From assembly GCF_000613405.1 (NCBI RefSeq), contig NZ_BAIX01000004.1, positions 62,001-126,000 of the forward strand: a stretch of 64,000 bases of DNA, written 5' to 3'. Positions within the stretch are counted from its first letter, which is position 1; each line of letters opens with the position of its first letter. Positions 46,533-54,199 of the stretch are shown here, piece after piece. The translations under genes and the position numbers were made by a program. The DNA is from Hoylesella enoeca JCM 12259. GTDB taxonomy: Bacteria; Bacteroidota; Bacteroidia; Bacteroidales; Bacteroidaceae. The notes under the pieces are model-generated. The model ran no database searches and was not told the DNA's origin. It saw only the letters and a program-made list of their open reading frames with translations.

Positions 46533-47888
46533 CTATTTTTCAATTAGTGAAACATTACAGGATAAAATACCTGTCCTTTTTAAAACGGGACAGATTTCCT
46601 CATTCTTTTGTATACGATCTTTATTTGCTATGAGTATCCTAGTTATGCACTTGCCACAAAATTTATTATAAAAACAATTCTCACATTCTTTTCGATTATC
46701 ATTCTCTGCACTAAGATTTATATTAGCAAATAGAGAATACAGTGGATTTTTAAGTGATAAGAAATTTAGATTAGGATCTTCTCTAAAATTACCTAGCTTC
46801 CATTTGCTCTCTATCATATTACAAGGCATTACATCTCCATTAGATTGGAATGACAACATTGTCCAACCAGCTCCACAGGAAGGTATAACATTTGCCAACT
46901 TCATACCAGACTGACCTAGACGATCTGAGACTGTGCGAACCCTTCCCATATACTTTTCACCAATTTGAAGAACCCTTTTATCAAGTTCCATACGTATAGC
47001 ACTACAACGGTCACTCATTGTACATCCATCTGAGAGTTTATATGTCCTGCCTTTTTCAATATTTTCAGGTATGCTTACCATAATATCAAGAACATTATTA
47101 TCTAGCATGTAGTCGAAGAAAGCATCAGCTTCTTTTTCATTTTCATTCGTGAGCATATATACTACACGAAAGAACTTGGGATCAATTTCCTTTTTGATTT
47201 TTATGATATTGTATAACGTTTTCGAGAATGTATTACGAACACCTCTCTGAAACGCATTGGAACTCTCACTAAAACCATCTATACTAATACTAAAACCTAT
47301 CTTATCTTTATAAGTTTTAAATATCTCATAAGACGTACTAGGAATGGCAGAGGCGTTTGTCATAACCGTAACTGTCATAAACCGTTCACAGGCAGATCTT
47401 AATATTTCATTAAAATATGGATTCACTGTTGGTTCCCCTCCTGTTAGTTCTATAATCCTTACATGGCGTTTTTGCAAAGCATCGAACAAGTTTTCCGCTT
47501 CTTCCAAACTAAGACTCGCTGCCTTAGTTGGGGAGAATGCACCATAGCAGTACCGACATTTTAGATTACACTTTTCTGTCAATTCTATACTTGCAATACG
47601 AATGGGAAATTTATCTTCACATTGCAGAGTAACATTTGGTCGCGTCTCTAAAAAGATAAAACCTAATTCCTTTAAATTGTAATAAAAGTTATAAATCTCC
47701 TTGGCTTCTATATTATAGGAGCATGATAATTCTCTAATGATAGTATCAATATCTGTTTTCCCATCTGTTAATTTCAAGATAGGGAAAGCTCCCTTAGGTA
47801 GGCTTATATGCTTGCCTGAAATTATATCTATGGCAATAGCAGATTGCTCCGAAAGAATAATATTTGGATTGACTCTTGGATAATACAT
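46533..47888 (-). CDS. Radical SAM/SPASM peptide maturase with PqqD-like recognition domain
   Basis: 451 aa. Residues about 1-85 form a PqqD-like RiPP recognition domain (SEQSAIAIDIISGKHISLP, EIYNFYYNLKELGFIFLE). The radical SAM core has the CxxxCxxC cluster motif in ELTEKCNLKCRYCYG and the SAM-binding ELTGGEPTVNP. The C-terminal SPASM domain has CGAGWTMLSFQSNGDVMPCN and the Cys run CENCFYNKFCGKC, with a last Cys in EEICPV, expected to bind further iron-sulfur clusters. Such enzymes commonly form thioether or carbon-carbon links in a small precursor, here the Cys-rich peptide encoded 53 bases upstream. Confidence 0.92.
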   Translation of the reverse strand: MYYPRVNPNIILSEQSAIAIDIISGKHISLPKGAFPILKLTDGKTDIDTIIRELSCSYNIEAKEIYNFYYNLKELGFIFLETRPNVTLQCEDKFPIRIASIELTEKCNLKCRYCYGAFSPTKAASLSLEEAENLFDALQKRHVRIIELTGGEPTVNPYFNEILRSACERFMTVTVMTNASAIPSTSYEIFKTYKDKIGFSISIDGFSESSNAFQRGVRNTFSKTLYNIIKIKKEIDPKFFRVVYMLTNENEKEADAFFDYMLDNNVLDIMVSIPENIEKGRTYKLSDGCTMSDRCSAIRMELDKRVLQIGEKYMGRVRTVSDRLGQSGMKLANVIPSCGAGWTMLSFQSNGDVMPCNMIESKWKLGNFREDPNLNFLSLKNPLYSLFANINLSAENDNRKECENCFYNKFCGKCITRILIANKDRIQKNEEICPVLKRTGILSCNVSLIEK

Positions 47889-47906
47889 TTTACTTTTCTT
47901 TTAAAT

Positions 47907-47935
47907 GGCAGCTAACGCCCATAGCGTTAGCTGCC
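47907..47935 (-). promoter_or_regulatory. Stem-loop between precursor and maturase genes
   Basis: GGCAGCTAACGC and GCGTTAGCTGCC form a perfect 12-bp stem with a 5-base loop, starting 7 bases after the precursor stop codon. There is no T run, so it is more likely a processing or partial-termination structure. Such hairpins often make precursor mRNA more abundant than that of the modifying enzyme in RiPP operons. Confidence 0.75.
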
Positions 47936-47941
47936 TCTTGA

Positions 47942-48115
47942 TTAGAACGACGCATACGCAGCAACACCTGCCAAAGAAGGAGATAAGCCACATGCGATAC
48001 AGAAAGTACATGCTGCACACCATATACTCTCCACAGCAGAATCATCGTCATTAATGTTCATTGCTGGGGCAGCCAAACTACCCAATTCTAGATTTCCTGT
48101 TATTGCTTTAAATTT
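47942..48115 (-). CDS. Cys-rich RiPP precursor peptide (5' end uncertain)
   Basis: An open frame of 57 codons, AT-rich, ending at 47942. The leader part reads AITGNLELGSLAAPAMN, then an acidic spacer INDDDSAVES. The core IWCAACTFCIACG has four Cys in a strict C-x2-C-x2-C-x2-C pattern, and the tail is of small residues (LSPSLAGVAAYASF). An in-frame stop stands just before the first codon, and no ATG lies at the right place. One extra G near 48107 would join it to the frame TTKNLKA..., with starts at GTG 48144 or ATG 48171. The size, leader-core layout and position before the radical SAM gene support a precursor. Confidence 0.75.
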   Translation of the reverse strand, partial: KFKAITGNLELGSLAAPAMNINDDDSAVESIWCAACTFCIACGLSPSLAGVAAYASF

Positions 48116-48274
48116 TTAGTTGTTAATAATAGATTTATACTCACTATTAATGGCTCGTCGACGTATTCCATTAAGTTTAGATATTGCAAAGTAAGTGACT
48201 TATTTCTGTCCTTGCAATCTCTATAAGTAACTTTTTTAGGAAGAAATTAAAGAAATCAAACTTTTGTGTGATAA

Positions 48275-48309
48275 TTTGTTGGTTATTTTGCAGAAAAGTT
48301 ATAACTTTG
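48275..48309 (+). promoter_or_regulatory. Promoter of the LuxR-type regulator
   Basis: TAACTTTG (48302-48309), with a TTTG at 48275-48278 (spacing 23, somewhat long), 30 bases before the ATG at 48340. The 48116-48339 gap also has to contain the divergent promoter of the peptide operon; the best minus-strand candidate there is TTACTTTG near 48186-48193 (one mismatch). Confidence 0.55.
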
Positions 48310-48339
48310 CAGTATTATTAACTACCTAACCAAAGTCCT

Positions 48340-49095
48340 ATGATGAATGTAGAATATTTCTTTGGAATACTCAATGACATCCAAACAATTTCCGACAAGC
48401 AATACGAGCAAATCCCGCTGCTGATAAAAGCTGCTGAAGCATTTGCCCGTATATCTTACCAATGCGTCTATCTTTTCGACTTCTTCCGAAAGAGGTTTCT
48501 ATATGTATCTGACCATCCTACTTTTTTATGTGGATATACAACAGAGGAAGTAAAAAAACTTGGATACACTTTTTACATAGAAAAAGTACCACACCAAGAA
48601 CTCGGCATGCTTATAGAAACTTATAGACGTGTCTTTCAATTTTTCAATAGAAATGACAGTATAGATAAATTGAGAGGAACGATGTCTTGTGACTTTCATC
48701 TAAAAAATGATAAGAAGACTATTTTGGTCAATCACAAGTTGACACCTGTCTTATTAAATAAAGAAGAAAAGGTTTGGGTAGCTATGTGTACAATATCATT
48801 ATCCTCTCAGAAGACACCCGGGCATTTGATCTTTCACACAGATTATTCTCCATGGTATTGGCTATACTCTTTCACGCAGCACAGATGGGAAGAGAAATAT
48901 AAGTTCAGCCTAAAAGAAGGAGAAAAAGCCGTTTTACGCCTATCGGCAGAAGGGTTAACAATAGACCAGATTGCCGTTGAATTACATAAGTCACCCGACA
49001 CAATCAAATCTTGTAAACATAAACTTTTTAACAAACTCAAAGTGACAAATATTGCAGAAGCACTGTCCTATGCAATTACCTATCACTTAGTTTAA
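48340..49095 (+). CDS. PAS-like / LuxR-type HTH transcriptional regulator
   Basis: 251-aa protein. The N-terminal half resembles a PAS-like sensor (YQCVYLFDFFRKRFLYVSDH, LCGYTTEEVKKLGYTFYIEK). The C-terminal 65 residues are a LuxR/GerE helix-turn-helix (LKEGEKAVLRLSAEGLTIDQ, IAVELHKSPDTIKSCKHKLF). It has no receiver domain. It is divergent from the RiPP operon and shares its AT-rich composition, so it probably controls that operon. Its signal is unknown. Confidence 0.88.
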   Translation: MMNVEYFFGILNDIQTISDKQYEQIPLLIKAAEAFARISYQCVYLFDFFRKRFLYVSDHPTFLCGYTTEEVKKLGYTFYIEKVPHQELGMLIETYRRVFQFFNRNDSIDKLRGTMSCDFHLKNDKKTILVNHKLTPVLLNKEEKVWVAMCTISLSSQKTPGHLIFHTDYSPWYWLYSFTQHRWEEKYKFSLKEGEKAVLRLSAEGLTIDQIAVELHKSPDTIKSCKHKLFNKLKVTNIAEALSYAITYHLV

Positions 49096-49119
49096 CCGTG
49101 CTTCATCTATGCCACCCTT

Positions 49120-49222
49120 TGAGAAGTCGTATACTTGTACCCCACAGGTATACGAGTAGTCGGCCACTACTCGTATACTTCTCAGAACGCCTGATAAGAC
49201 CACAAGCGAATTCTCAATTGTC
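49120..49222. repeat. Dispersed palindromic element, copy 5 (inverted match to copy 4)
   Basis: The first 65 bases (TGAGAAGTCG...ACTTCTCA) are a palindromic element. Together with the next 38 bases they match 40736-40838 in opposite orientation with about five differences in 103 bp. It lies just past the regulator gene. The gap 49223-49393 holds no gene I can support. Confidence 0.85.
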
Positions 49223-49393
49223 AATTCTCAATTATCAATTATCTTTCTCGATGAGCAAGAACGAGGGTGAAATAAAGTTGTCCTTGTTCTCTCGGCTTAC
49301 GGGCACTATGATGATAAATAAAACGATCTGGGAAGAGGGATGGCAGTCGCCCGGTAAATCGAGGCCCCCCTCTTCGCAGATCGTTACTCACTT

Positions 49394-50044
49394 CTAATAT
49401 CCGATGGTGAAGCGTGTCTTGTGATGGGCAGGCTTTTCAAGTTCATCGACCATCGCCACGGCATAATCCTGGACGGAGATATGGCTGTTACCGTCGGCAT
49501 CAACAATCAGGTCGTCTTTTCCCAACCGGAATTTGCCGGTCTTCTCACCTTTCTCATCAAAAGCGCCCGCAGGCGAGAAGAACACCCAATCGATTTGGTC
49601 TTCATTCACCAACGTGTTGAGATAGAAATCACCCAGCGGACGGACACCATCCATGATCTCGGCAGGAATAGCGCCCGAATCGACTACACGGAGACCGGGT
49701 TTCACAAAAAGCGTGCCTGCACCGCCAACGATGAGCAAACGTCCTACGCCGCTCTTTTTAGCCGCTTCGAGAATCTTGGGGTAATTGACCTGGATGAGTG
49801 ACTTGATGTCGGGATTCGCCCATCCCGGATTATAAGCCGAGATGATGGCATCTTTGCCCGCAGCGAGCTTGACGATGGCATCTACATGGGCTACATCCTC
49901 TTCGACGGCTGTAACGGCATCGTTCTTTGGGAGTTTGTCGGCACTGCGCACTACGGCTGTCACCTGATGACCGCGCGCAATCAACTCGTTTAGGATAGCC
50001 GAGCCCACAAAGCCCGTTGCACCGATTAAAACTACATTTGCCAT
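49394..50044 (-). CDS. NAD(P)H-binding protein (NmrA-like/atypical SDR)
   Basis: 216-aa Rossmann protein with the N-terminal motif VVLIGATGFVGSAILNEL, then VTAVVRSADKLPK, DAIISAYNPGW and LLIVGGAGTLFVKPG. It matches the COG2910 group of atypical short-chain dehydrogenase-like proteins, whose activity is mostly unknown (reductase or redox sensor). The start MANVVLIG at 50044 was chosen because the longer frame begins near the promoter (TATCTTTG, 50096-50103). It is a single-gene unit. Confidence 0.85.
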   Translation of the reverse strand: MANVVLIGATGFVGSAILNELIARGHQVTAVVRSADKLPKNDAVTAVEEDVAHVDAIVKLAAGKDAIISAYNPGWANPDIKSLIQVNYPKILEAAKKSGVGRLLIVGGAGTLFVKPGLRVVDSGAIPAEIMDGVRPLGDFYLNTLVNEDQIDWVFFSPAGAFDEKGEKTGKFRLGKDDLIVDADGNSHISVQDYAVAMVDELEKPAHHKTRFTIGY

Positions 50045-50095
50045 AACTTGTTTCCTTTCTTGAATGATTAATGTTATTATATTGTGTTGACCATG

Positions 50096-50103
50096 CAAAG
50101 ATA
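50096..50103 (-). promoter_or_regulatory. -7 box of the NAD(P)H-binding protein gene
   Basis: TATCTTTG on the minus strand, about 51 bases before the ATG. It lies just downstream of the tyrA stop. Confidence 0.65.
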
Positions 50104-50114
50104 GCAATTCATGC

Positions 50115-50902
50115 TCATTCGAGCAAATCCTGCTTCATATTACGACGGATTTTGGCGAGATATGCCTTCATGTCGGCGGCATCCCGCGGTCGATGATGGA
50201 GAGAAGCTCTTTGAGTTCGGTGCGGATCTGCGACACCTGGTCGTGCGTATAGGGATTGAAAAGGATCTCCTGTAAGAGGAAATCGTCTTCGCCAAGTACG
50301 CCTCGGGCAATCCGCAGATGGCGCTTGAAGGTCGTGCCGGGAGCATCCTGATGCTTCATTACGGCAGCAAAGACAAAGGTACTCACGAAAGGGATGCTCA
50401 ACGAATAGGCCACCGTCTGATCGTGTTCATCGAAGGTGTATTCATAGATGTTCAAGCCCAGTCGGCTGTATAGATTCCGAAAGAAGTTGCGCCCCTTGGC
50501 GTCGCCCTCGCTGATGATGATGGCATTCTCTTCGCTTAATTGGTTGAGATTGGCGAAAGTGGGGCCGAACATCGGGTGCGTGCTGACATAAGGGTGTCTG
50601 CATTGCTCGTAGAAGGCTTGGAGATTGGTTTTCACCGAACTGATGTCGCTGATGATACAGGTCTCGGGCAGATAAGGCAATACTTCCCGGAAGGCGGGGA
50701 TCGTGTATTTCACCGTCACGGCATTGATCACCAGATCGGGCTGGAACGCCTGCACTTCGTCGAGCGAGGTGAAGCGCAGGCAGTTGTAAGTGAAGCGCAT
50801 CCGTTTGGGGTCGTGCTCATAAACGGCAGTTTCGTGATCGAAGCTCAGCAGGTCAAGAAAAAAACTCCCCATCTTGCCTGCACCCATGACTAAGATTCTC
50901 AT
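50115..50902 (-). CDS. tyrA: Prephenate dehydrogenase (single-base frameshift near the 3' end)
   Basis: It converts prephenate to 4-hydroxyphenylpyruvate for tyrosine. The Rossmann start is MRILVMGAGKMGSFFLDLLS, and other landmarks are CIISDISSVKTNL, HPYVSTHPMFGPTF and YEYTFDEHDQTVAYSLSIPF. The frame ends at 50168 with an odd tail (RGMPPT). Adding one base near 50186 gives SIIDRRDAADMKAYLAKIRR and a natural end at 50115, about 262 aa. It is the last gene of the pheA operon, one base after the DAHP synthase stop. Confidence 0.92.
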
Positions 50903-50903
50903 T

Positions 50904-51974
50904 TTATCGATTGATGATTTCCATCTGCTGTCTTACACTCTCTTCATGAATATGCTCGAAGACGCTGGCGATAAATTCGGCAGACATGCCACAGAGAGCA
51001 CCTTGTGCGCCGCGCTTATCCAGGATCTCGTTATAACGCGATGGCTGCAAAACCGTCATGTTGTGTTCTTTCTTATACTGTCCGATCTCACGACAGATGC
51101 GCATCCGTCGCGATAGCAAATCCATGATCTGGTTATCGAGATCGTCAATCTGACGCCGCAACTGAGTGATTCCCTCGGTGGTGACATGTTCGCTTCGCAC
51201 GACGAGCAACGATAGGATATAATCCAGGACTTCGGGAGTCACCTGCTGCTTGGCATCGCTCCACGCTTCGTCGGGCGAACAATGACATTCCACGATCAGG
51301 CCATCAAAGCCGAGGTCCATTGCCTGTTGGCAAAGCGGCGCTATCAATTCACGACGCCCGCCGATGTGACTCGGGTCGCAGATGATAGGCAAGTTAGGGA
51401 TGCGTCGGCGTAACTCAATGGGGATTTGCCACATCGGCATGTTGCGATAAATCTTCTTTTCATAACTCGAAAACCCTCGATGAATAGCGGCAATGCGCTT
51501 GATGCCGGCTTGGTTGATACGCTCCATGCCGCCGATCCACAGTTCGAGATCGGGGTTGACAGGGTTTTTGATAAAAACAGGAATGTCAACCCCATGCAGC
51601 GTGTCGGCCAGCGCCTGCATGGCAAACGGGTTGGCGCAAGTTCGGGCACCGATCCAAAGAATATCGAAATCGTATTTTAGGCATAACTCCACATGTTCAG
51701 GCGTTGCAACTTCGGTGGTGATAAGCATACCCGTCTCGTCTTTCACTCGCTTCATCCATGGTAAGGCCTTTTCACCGTTACCCTCGAACCCACCGGGTTT
51801 GGTACGTGGCTTCCAGATGCCCGCACGAAAAATATGGCATCCTTTACCTGCCAGTTCTTGTGCAGTGGTCATCACCTGCTTTTCTGTTTCTGCCGAACAA
51901 GGGCCAGCCATCACAATGGGGCGTTCGTGATCACTCGGTAAGTCGAGTGGTAATAAATCCAATTCCATAAGCAT
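50904..51974 (-). CDS. Bifunctional DAHP synthase / chorismate mutase
   Basis: 356 aa. The N-terminal part (1-265) is class I beta DAHP synthase/KDO8PS-like: IVMAGPCSAETEKQVM, GIWKPRTKPGGFEGNG, WIGARTCANPFAMQAL, ICDPSHIGGRRELI. The C-terminal AroQ-type chorismate mutase (about 268-356) begins ITQLRRQIDDLDNQIMDLLS. DAHP synthase makes the first shikimate intermediate, and chorismate mutase makes prephenate; the fused mutase often also gives feedback control. The start follows the aminotransferase stop directly. Confidence 0.95.
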   Translation of the reverse strand: MLMELDLLPLDLPSDHERPIVMAGPCSAETEKQVMTTAQELAGKGCHIFRAGIWKPRTKPGGFEGNGEKALPWMKRVKDETGMLITTEVATPEHVELCLKYDFDILWIGARTCANPFAMQALADTLHGVDIPVFIKNPVNPDLELWIGGMERINQAGIKRIAAIHRGFSSYEKKIYRNMPMWQIPIELRRRIPNLPIICDPSHIGGRRELIAPLCQQAMDLGFDGLIVECHCSPDEAWSDAKQQVTPEVLDYILSLLVVRSEHVTTEGITQLRRQIDDLDNQIMDLLSRRMRICREIGQYKKEHNMTVLQPSRYNEILDKRGAQGALCGMSAEFIASVFEHIHEESVRQQMEIINR

Positions 51975-53168
51975 TTATTTGATTATCGTTTCTATTCTTT
52001 TTAATGCCTCATTCATTCTCTCATCCTTGGCACAAAGCGAAATGCGGATGTAACGACAGCCATTGCTGCCGAAGATGAAACCAGGCGTTATGAAAACATG
52101 TGCTTCCTGAAGCACACGCTCCGTGAGTTGTTCGGTATCTTGATATCTATCGGGGATCTTTCCCCACAAGAACATACCTACCTGTGCAGGATCAAACGTG
52201 CAACCAAGTGCCCTCATGATTCGTTCGGCGATGTCGCGTCGACGTCGATAGGTGTTGATATTGGCCTCTCGATGCCAAGCGGGCGAGTTCGTGTTATAAG
52301 CTTCGGCAGCTGCCAATTGCAAACCACGAAACATTCCGCTGTCAATGTTACTCTTGATTTTAAGAATCCATGAGATGTATTGGGCATTCGAAGCACACAT
52401 CCCCACACGCCAGCCCGGCATGTTATGACTCTTCGACATCGAGTTAAGTTCGATACAATAGTCCTTTGCCCCCGGTATCTGCAACAATGAGATGGGATGC
52501 GAATTGAGGATCAATGAATAAGGATTGTCATTTACCACCACGATGGCGTGGCGTCGGGCAAAATCTACGAGACGCTCGAATGTTTCGCGTCGGGCATCGC
52601 CTCCCGTGGGCATATTGGGATAGTTGGTCCACATTAGTCTTACTCTCGAAAGATCCATCTGCTCTAATTCATCAAAGTTAGGTTGCCAACCGCAGTCTTC
52701 TCGCAGGTTATAGTTCACCACACCAGCCCCGAGAATCTTGCTGAGCGACGTATAAGTGGGGTATCCAGGGTTAGGAACGAGCACCTCATCGCCCGTATTT
52801 ACAAATGCCAACGTGATGTGGAGGATGCCTTCTTTGGATCCGATGAGTGGTTGAATCTCGGTTTCTGGATCAAGCATCACATCATACCAACGTTTGTAAA
52901 AGCCCGCCATCGCCTGCCGAAGTTCTATCGTTCCCCGCGTAGGTTGATAACCATGAGCATCCGACCGAGCTGCGATCTCACAGAGTTTGTCAATCGTTTG
53001 CGGCGATGGAGGCATATCCGGCGACCCGATGGCAAGACTAATGATATCGCAACCAGCAGCATTGAGCAGCGCAACCTCTTTGAGTTTGCGACTGAAATAA
53101 TATTCCTGCACCTCCGAGAGTCGGTTGGCAGGCTGCACCTCAGCTATTCGTTTGTTTTCCATCTGCAT
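51975..53168 (-). CDS. PLP aminotransferase class I (aromatic amino acid operon)
   Basis: About 397 aa. The substrate and PLP motifs are SLAIGSPDMPPSPQ, HGYQPTRGTIELRQAM, VPNPGYPTYTSLSK and NYPNMPTGGDA. The PLP Lys is in ELNSMSKSHNMPGWRVG. It lies between pheA and the DAHP synthase gene, so it probably makes phenylalanine and tyrosine from their keto acids; other amino acids are possible. The start (MQMENK, two Met choices) overlaps the pheA end by 23-29 bases. Confidence 0.9.
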   Translation of the reverse strand: MQMENKRIAEVQPANRLSEVQEYYFSRKLKEVALLNAAGCDIISLAIGSPDMPPSPQTIDKLCEIAARSDAHGYQPTRGTIELRQAMAGFYKRWYDVMLDPETEIQPLIGSKEGILHITLAFVNTGDEVLVPNPGYPTYTSLSKILGAGVVNYNLREDCGWQPNFDELEQMDLSRVRLMWTNYPNMPTGGDARRETFERLVDFARRHAIVVVNDNPYSLILNSHPISLLQIPGAKDYCIELNSMSKSHNMPGWRVGMCASNAQYISWILKIKSNIDSGMFRGLQLAAAEAYNTNSPAWHREANINTYRRRRDIAERIMRALGCTFDPAQVGMFLWGKIPDRYQDTEQLTERVLQEAHVFITPGFIFGSNGCRYIRISLCAKDERMNEALKRIETIIK

Positions 53169-53985
53169 ATTCTCCTAAAATTTTCAGCTCCTGGGTCAAG
53201 GGTCGAATAGCATCGACGCCCTGCCGATAACGTGTCAGACTGTTGTAAGTGACATCTACATAAAACAGATACTCCCATTCGTGACCGATCACTGGTAGTG
53301 ATTGGATCTTCGTTAAGTTGATATGATAAAACGAGAGTATCGTCAAAACCTTCGACAAGCTGCCTTCTTCGTGCGGCAAAGAAAAGACCAAACTCGATTT
53401 ATTCGACTGCTCCAAATCCCGTAGAGAATCTGTTCTCGCAGGATCAGAAACCACCAGGAAGCGGGTGAAATTATGTTTGTTGTCTTCGATATGATCTTCC
53501 AACACCTTCATACCATATCTTGCTGCCGCTGCTACATGACATATTGCAGCCCATCCCCGACATGTATTCTCCTTGATATAGGCTGCAGCTCCCGCCGTAT
53601 CATCGGCTTCCACGGCTTTCAATCCAGGGTGACCAGCCAAGAAATTACGGCATTGCATCAGCGCAACCGGGTGCGAATGCACCTCGCAAAGACTGTCCCA
53701 ATCATCGTCGGGAAGACAACAGATGGCATGCTGAATATGCAGTTTGAATTCGCCCACGATCGCTGTTCCTGATTCGCGTAACAGTTCATAATTGTGTAAA
53801 AGCGATCCGGCAATCGTGTTTTCGATAGCCAGCATCCCGATCACAGTGGGATCTTGCGCGATATTCTCAAATATTTGCTCGAATGTGTCGCAACAAATCA
53901 GTTGGATTTGTTCATCTTCGAAATATCGATGTGCCGCAATATCGTGAAACGATCCGACACGTCCCTGTATGGCAACTCTCTTCAT
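53140..53985 (-). CDS. pheA: Prephenate dehydratase with ACT domain
   Basis: 281 aa. The catalytic domain shows MKRVAIQGRVGSFHDIAAHRY, GMLAIENTIAGSLLHNYELL, EVHSHPVALMQCRNFLA and VEADDTAGAAAYI; the TRF motif appears as FTRFLVVSD. The C-terminal ACT domain (SSLVFSLPHEEGSLSKVL, YLFYVDVTYN) is the usual site of phenylalanine feedback. It makes phenylpyruvate for phenylalanine. It is the first gene of the four-gene aromatic operon, and is preceded by the Phe/Tyr leader peptide and attenuator. Confidence 0.95.
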   Translation of the reverse strand: MKRVAIQGRVGSFHDIAAHRYFEDEQIQLICCDTFEQIFENIAQDPTVIGMLAIENTIAGSLLHNYELLRESGTAIVGEFKLHIQHAICCLPDDDWDSLCEVHSHPVALMQCRNFLAGHPGLKAVEADDTAGAAAYIKENTCRGWAAICHVAAAARYGMKVLEDHIEDNKHNFTRFLVVSDPARTDSLRDLEQSNKSSLVFSLPHEEGSLSKVLTILSFYHINLTKIQSLPVIGHEWEYLFYVDVTYNSLTRYRQGVDAIRPLTQELKILGEYADGKQTNS

Positions 53986-54008
53986 TGGCTTTGTAATACT
54001 ATGTTAAC

Positions 54009-54041
54009 AAAAATCCCGCCTCATCTGAAATGAAGCGGGAC
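54009..54041 (-). terminator. Attenuator terminator before pheA
   Basis: On the minus strand, TCCCGCTTCATTTC pairs (with G-U and few gaps) with GATGAGGCGGGA (54025-54014), followed by TTTTTG. It ends 24 bases before the pheA ATG. Its left arm TCCCGCTTC (54040-54032) is exactly complementary to GAAGCGGGA at 54105-54097 inside the leader peptide gene, giving an antiterminator that excludes this terminator. Confidence 0.88.
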
Positions 54042-54084
54042 TCCGATGCAATCCAATTTGATTTAACTTGTTATAAGTTGAAAT

Positions 54085-54162
54085 TTACACGCAACTTCCC
54101 GCTTCGCAATAGCTTGCAAAGTAAAAGTAATAGTAACAAAAAGCTGCGTTCAATCCACTCAT
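54085..54162 (-). CDS. Phe/Tyr-rich leader peptide of the pheA operon
   Basis: 25-codon frame starting MSGLNAA, then FCYYYFYFASY, then CEAGSCV and TAA. In the stretch of eight codons FCYYYFYF, seven are Phe or Tyr. The end of the frame overlaps the antiterminator arm. The promoter is 30 bases upstream. Low charged tRNA-Phe/Tyr would stall the ribosome on these codons and favour the antiterminator; this is the classical attenuation design. It is too short for ordinary gene finders. Confidence 0.88.
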   Translation of the reverse strand: MSGLNAAFCYYYFYFASYCEAGSCV

Positions 54163-54191
54163 TACACGTCTCTCTATTGTTTAACTTGTTG

Positions 54192-54199
54192 CAAAGTTA
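54192..54199 (-). promoter_or_regulatory. -7 box of the pheA attenuator/operon
   Basis: TAACTTTG on the minus strand with CTTG about 20 bases upstream at the -33 position. Transcription would start near 54185, 23 bases before the leader peptide ATG. The region from 54200 to 54678 is AT-rich with no gene I can support. Confidence 0.75.

Noticed and set aside
47942..48115. GG-leader bacteriocin of the Bacteroidales type
   Set aside because: No Gly-Gly motif before the core and no peptidase-containing ABC transporter; the radical SAM link fits better.
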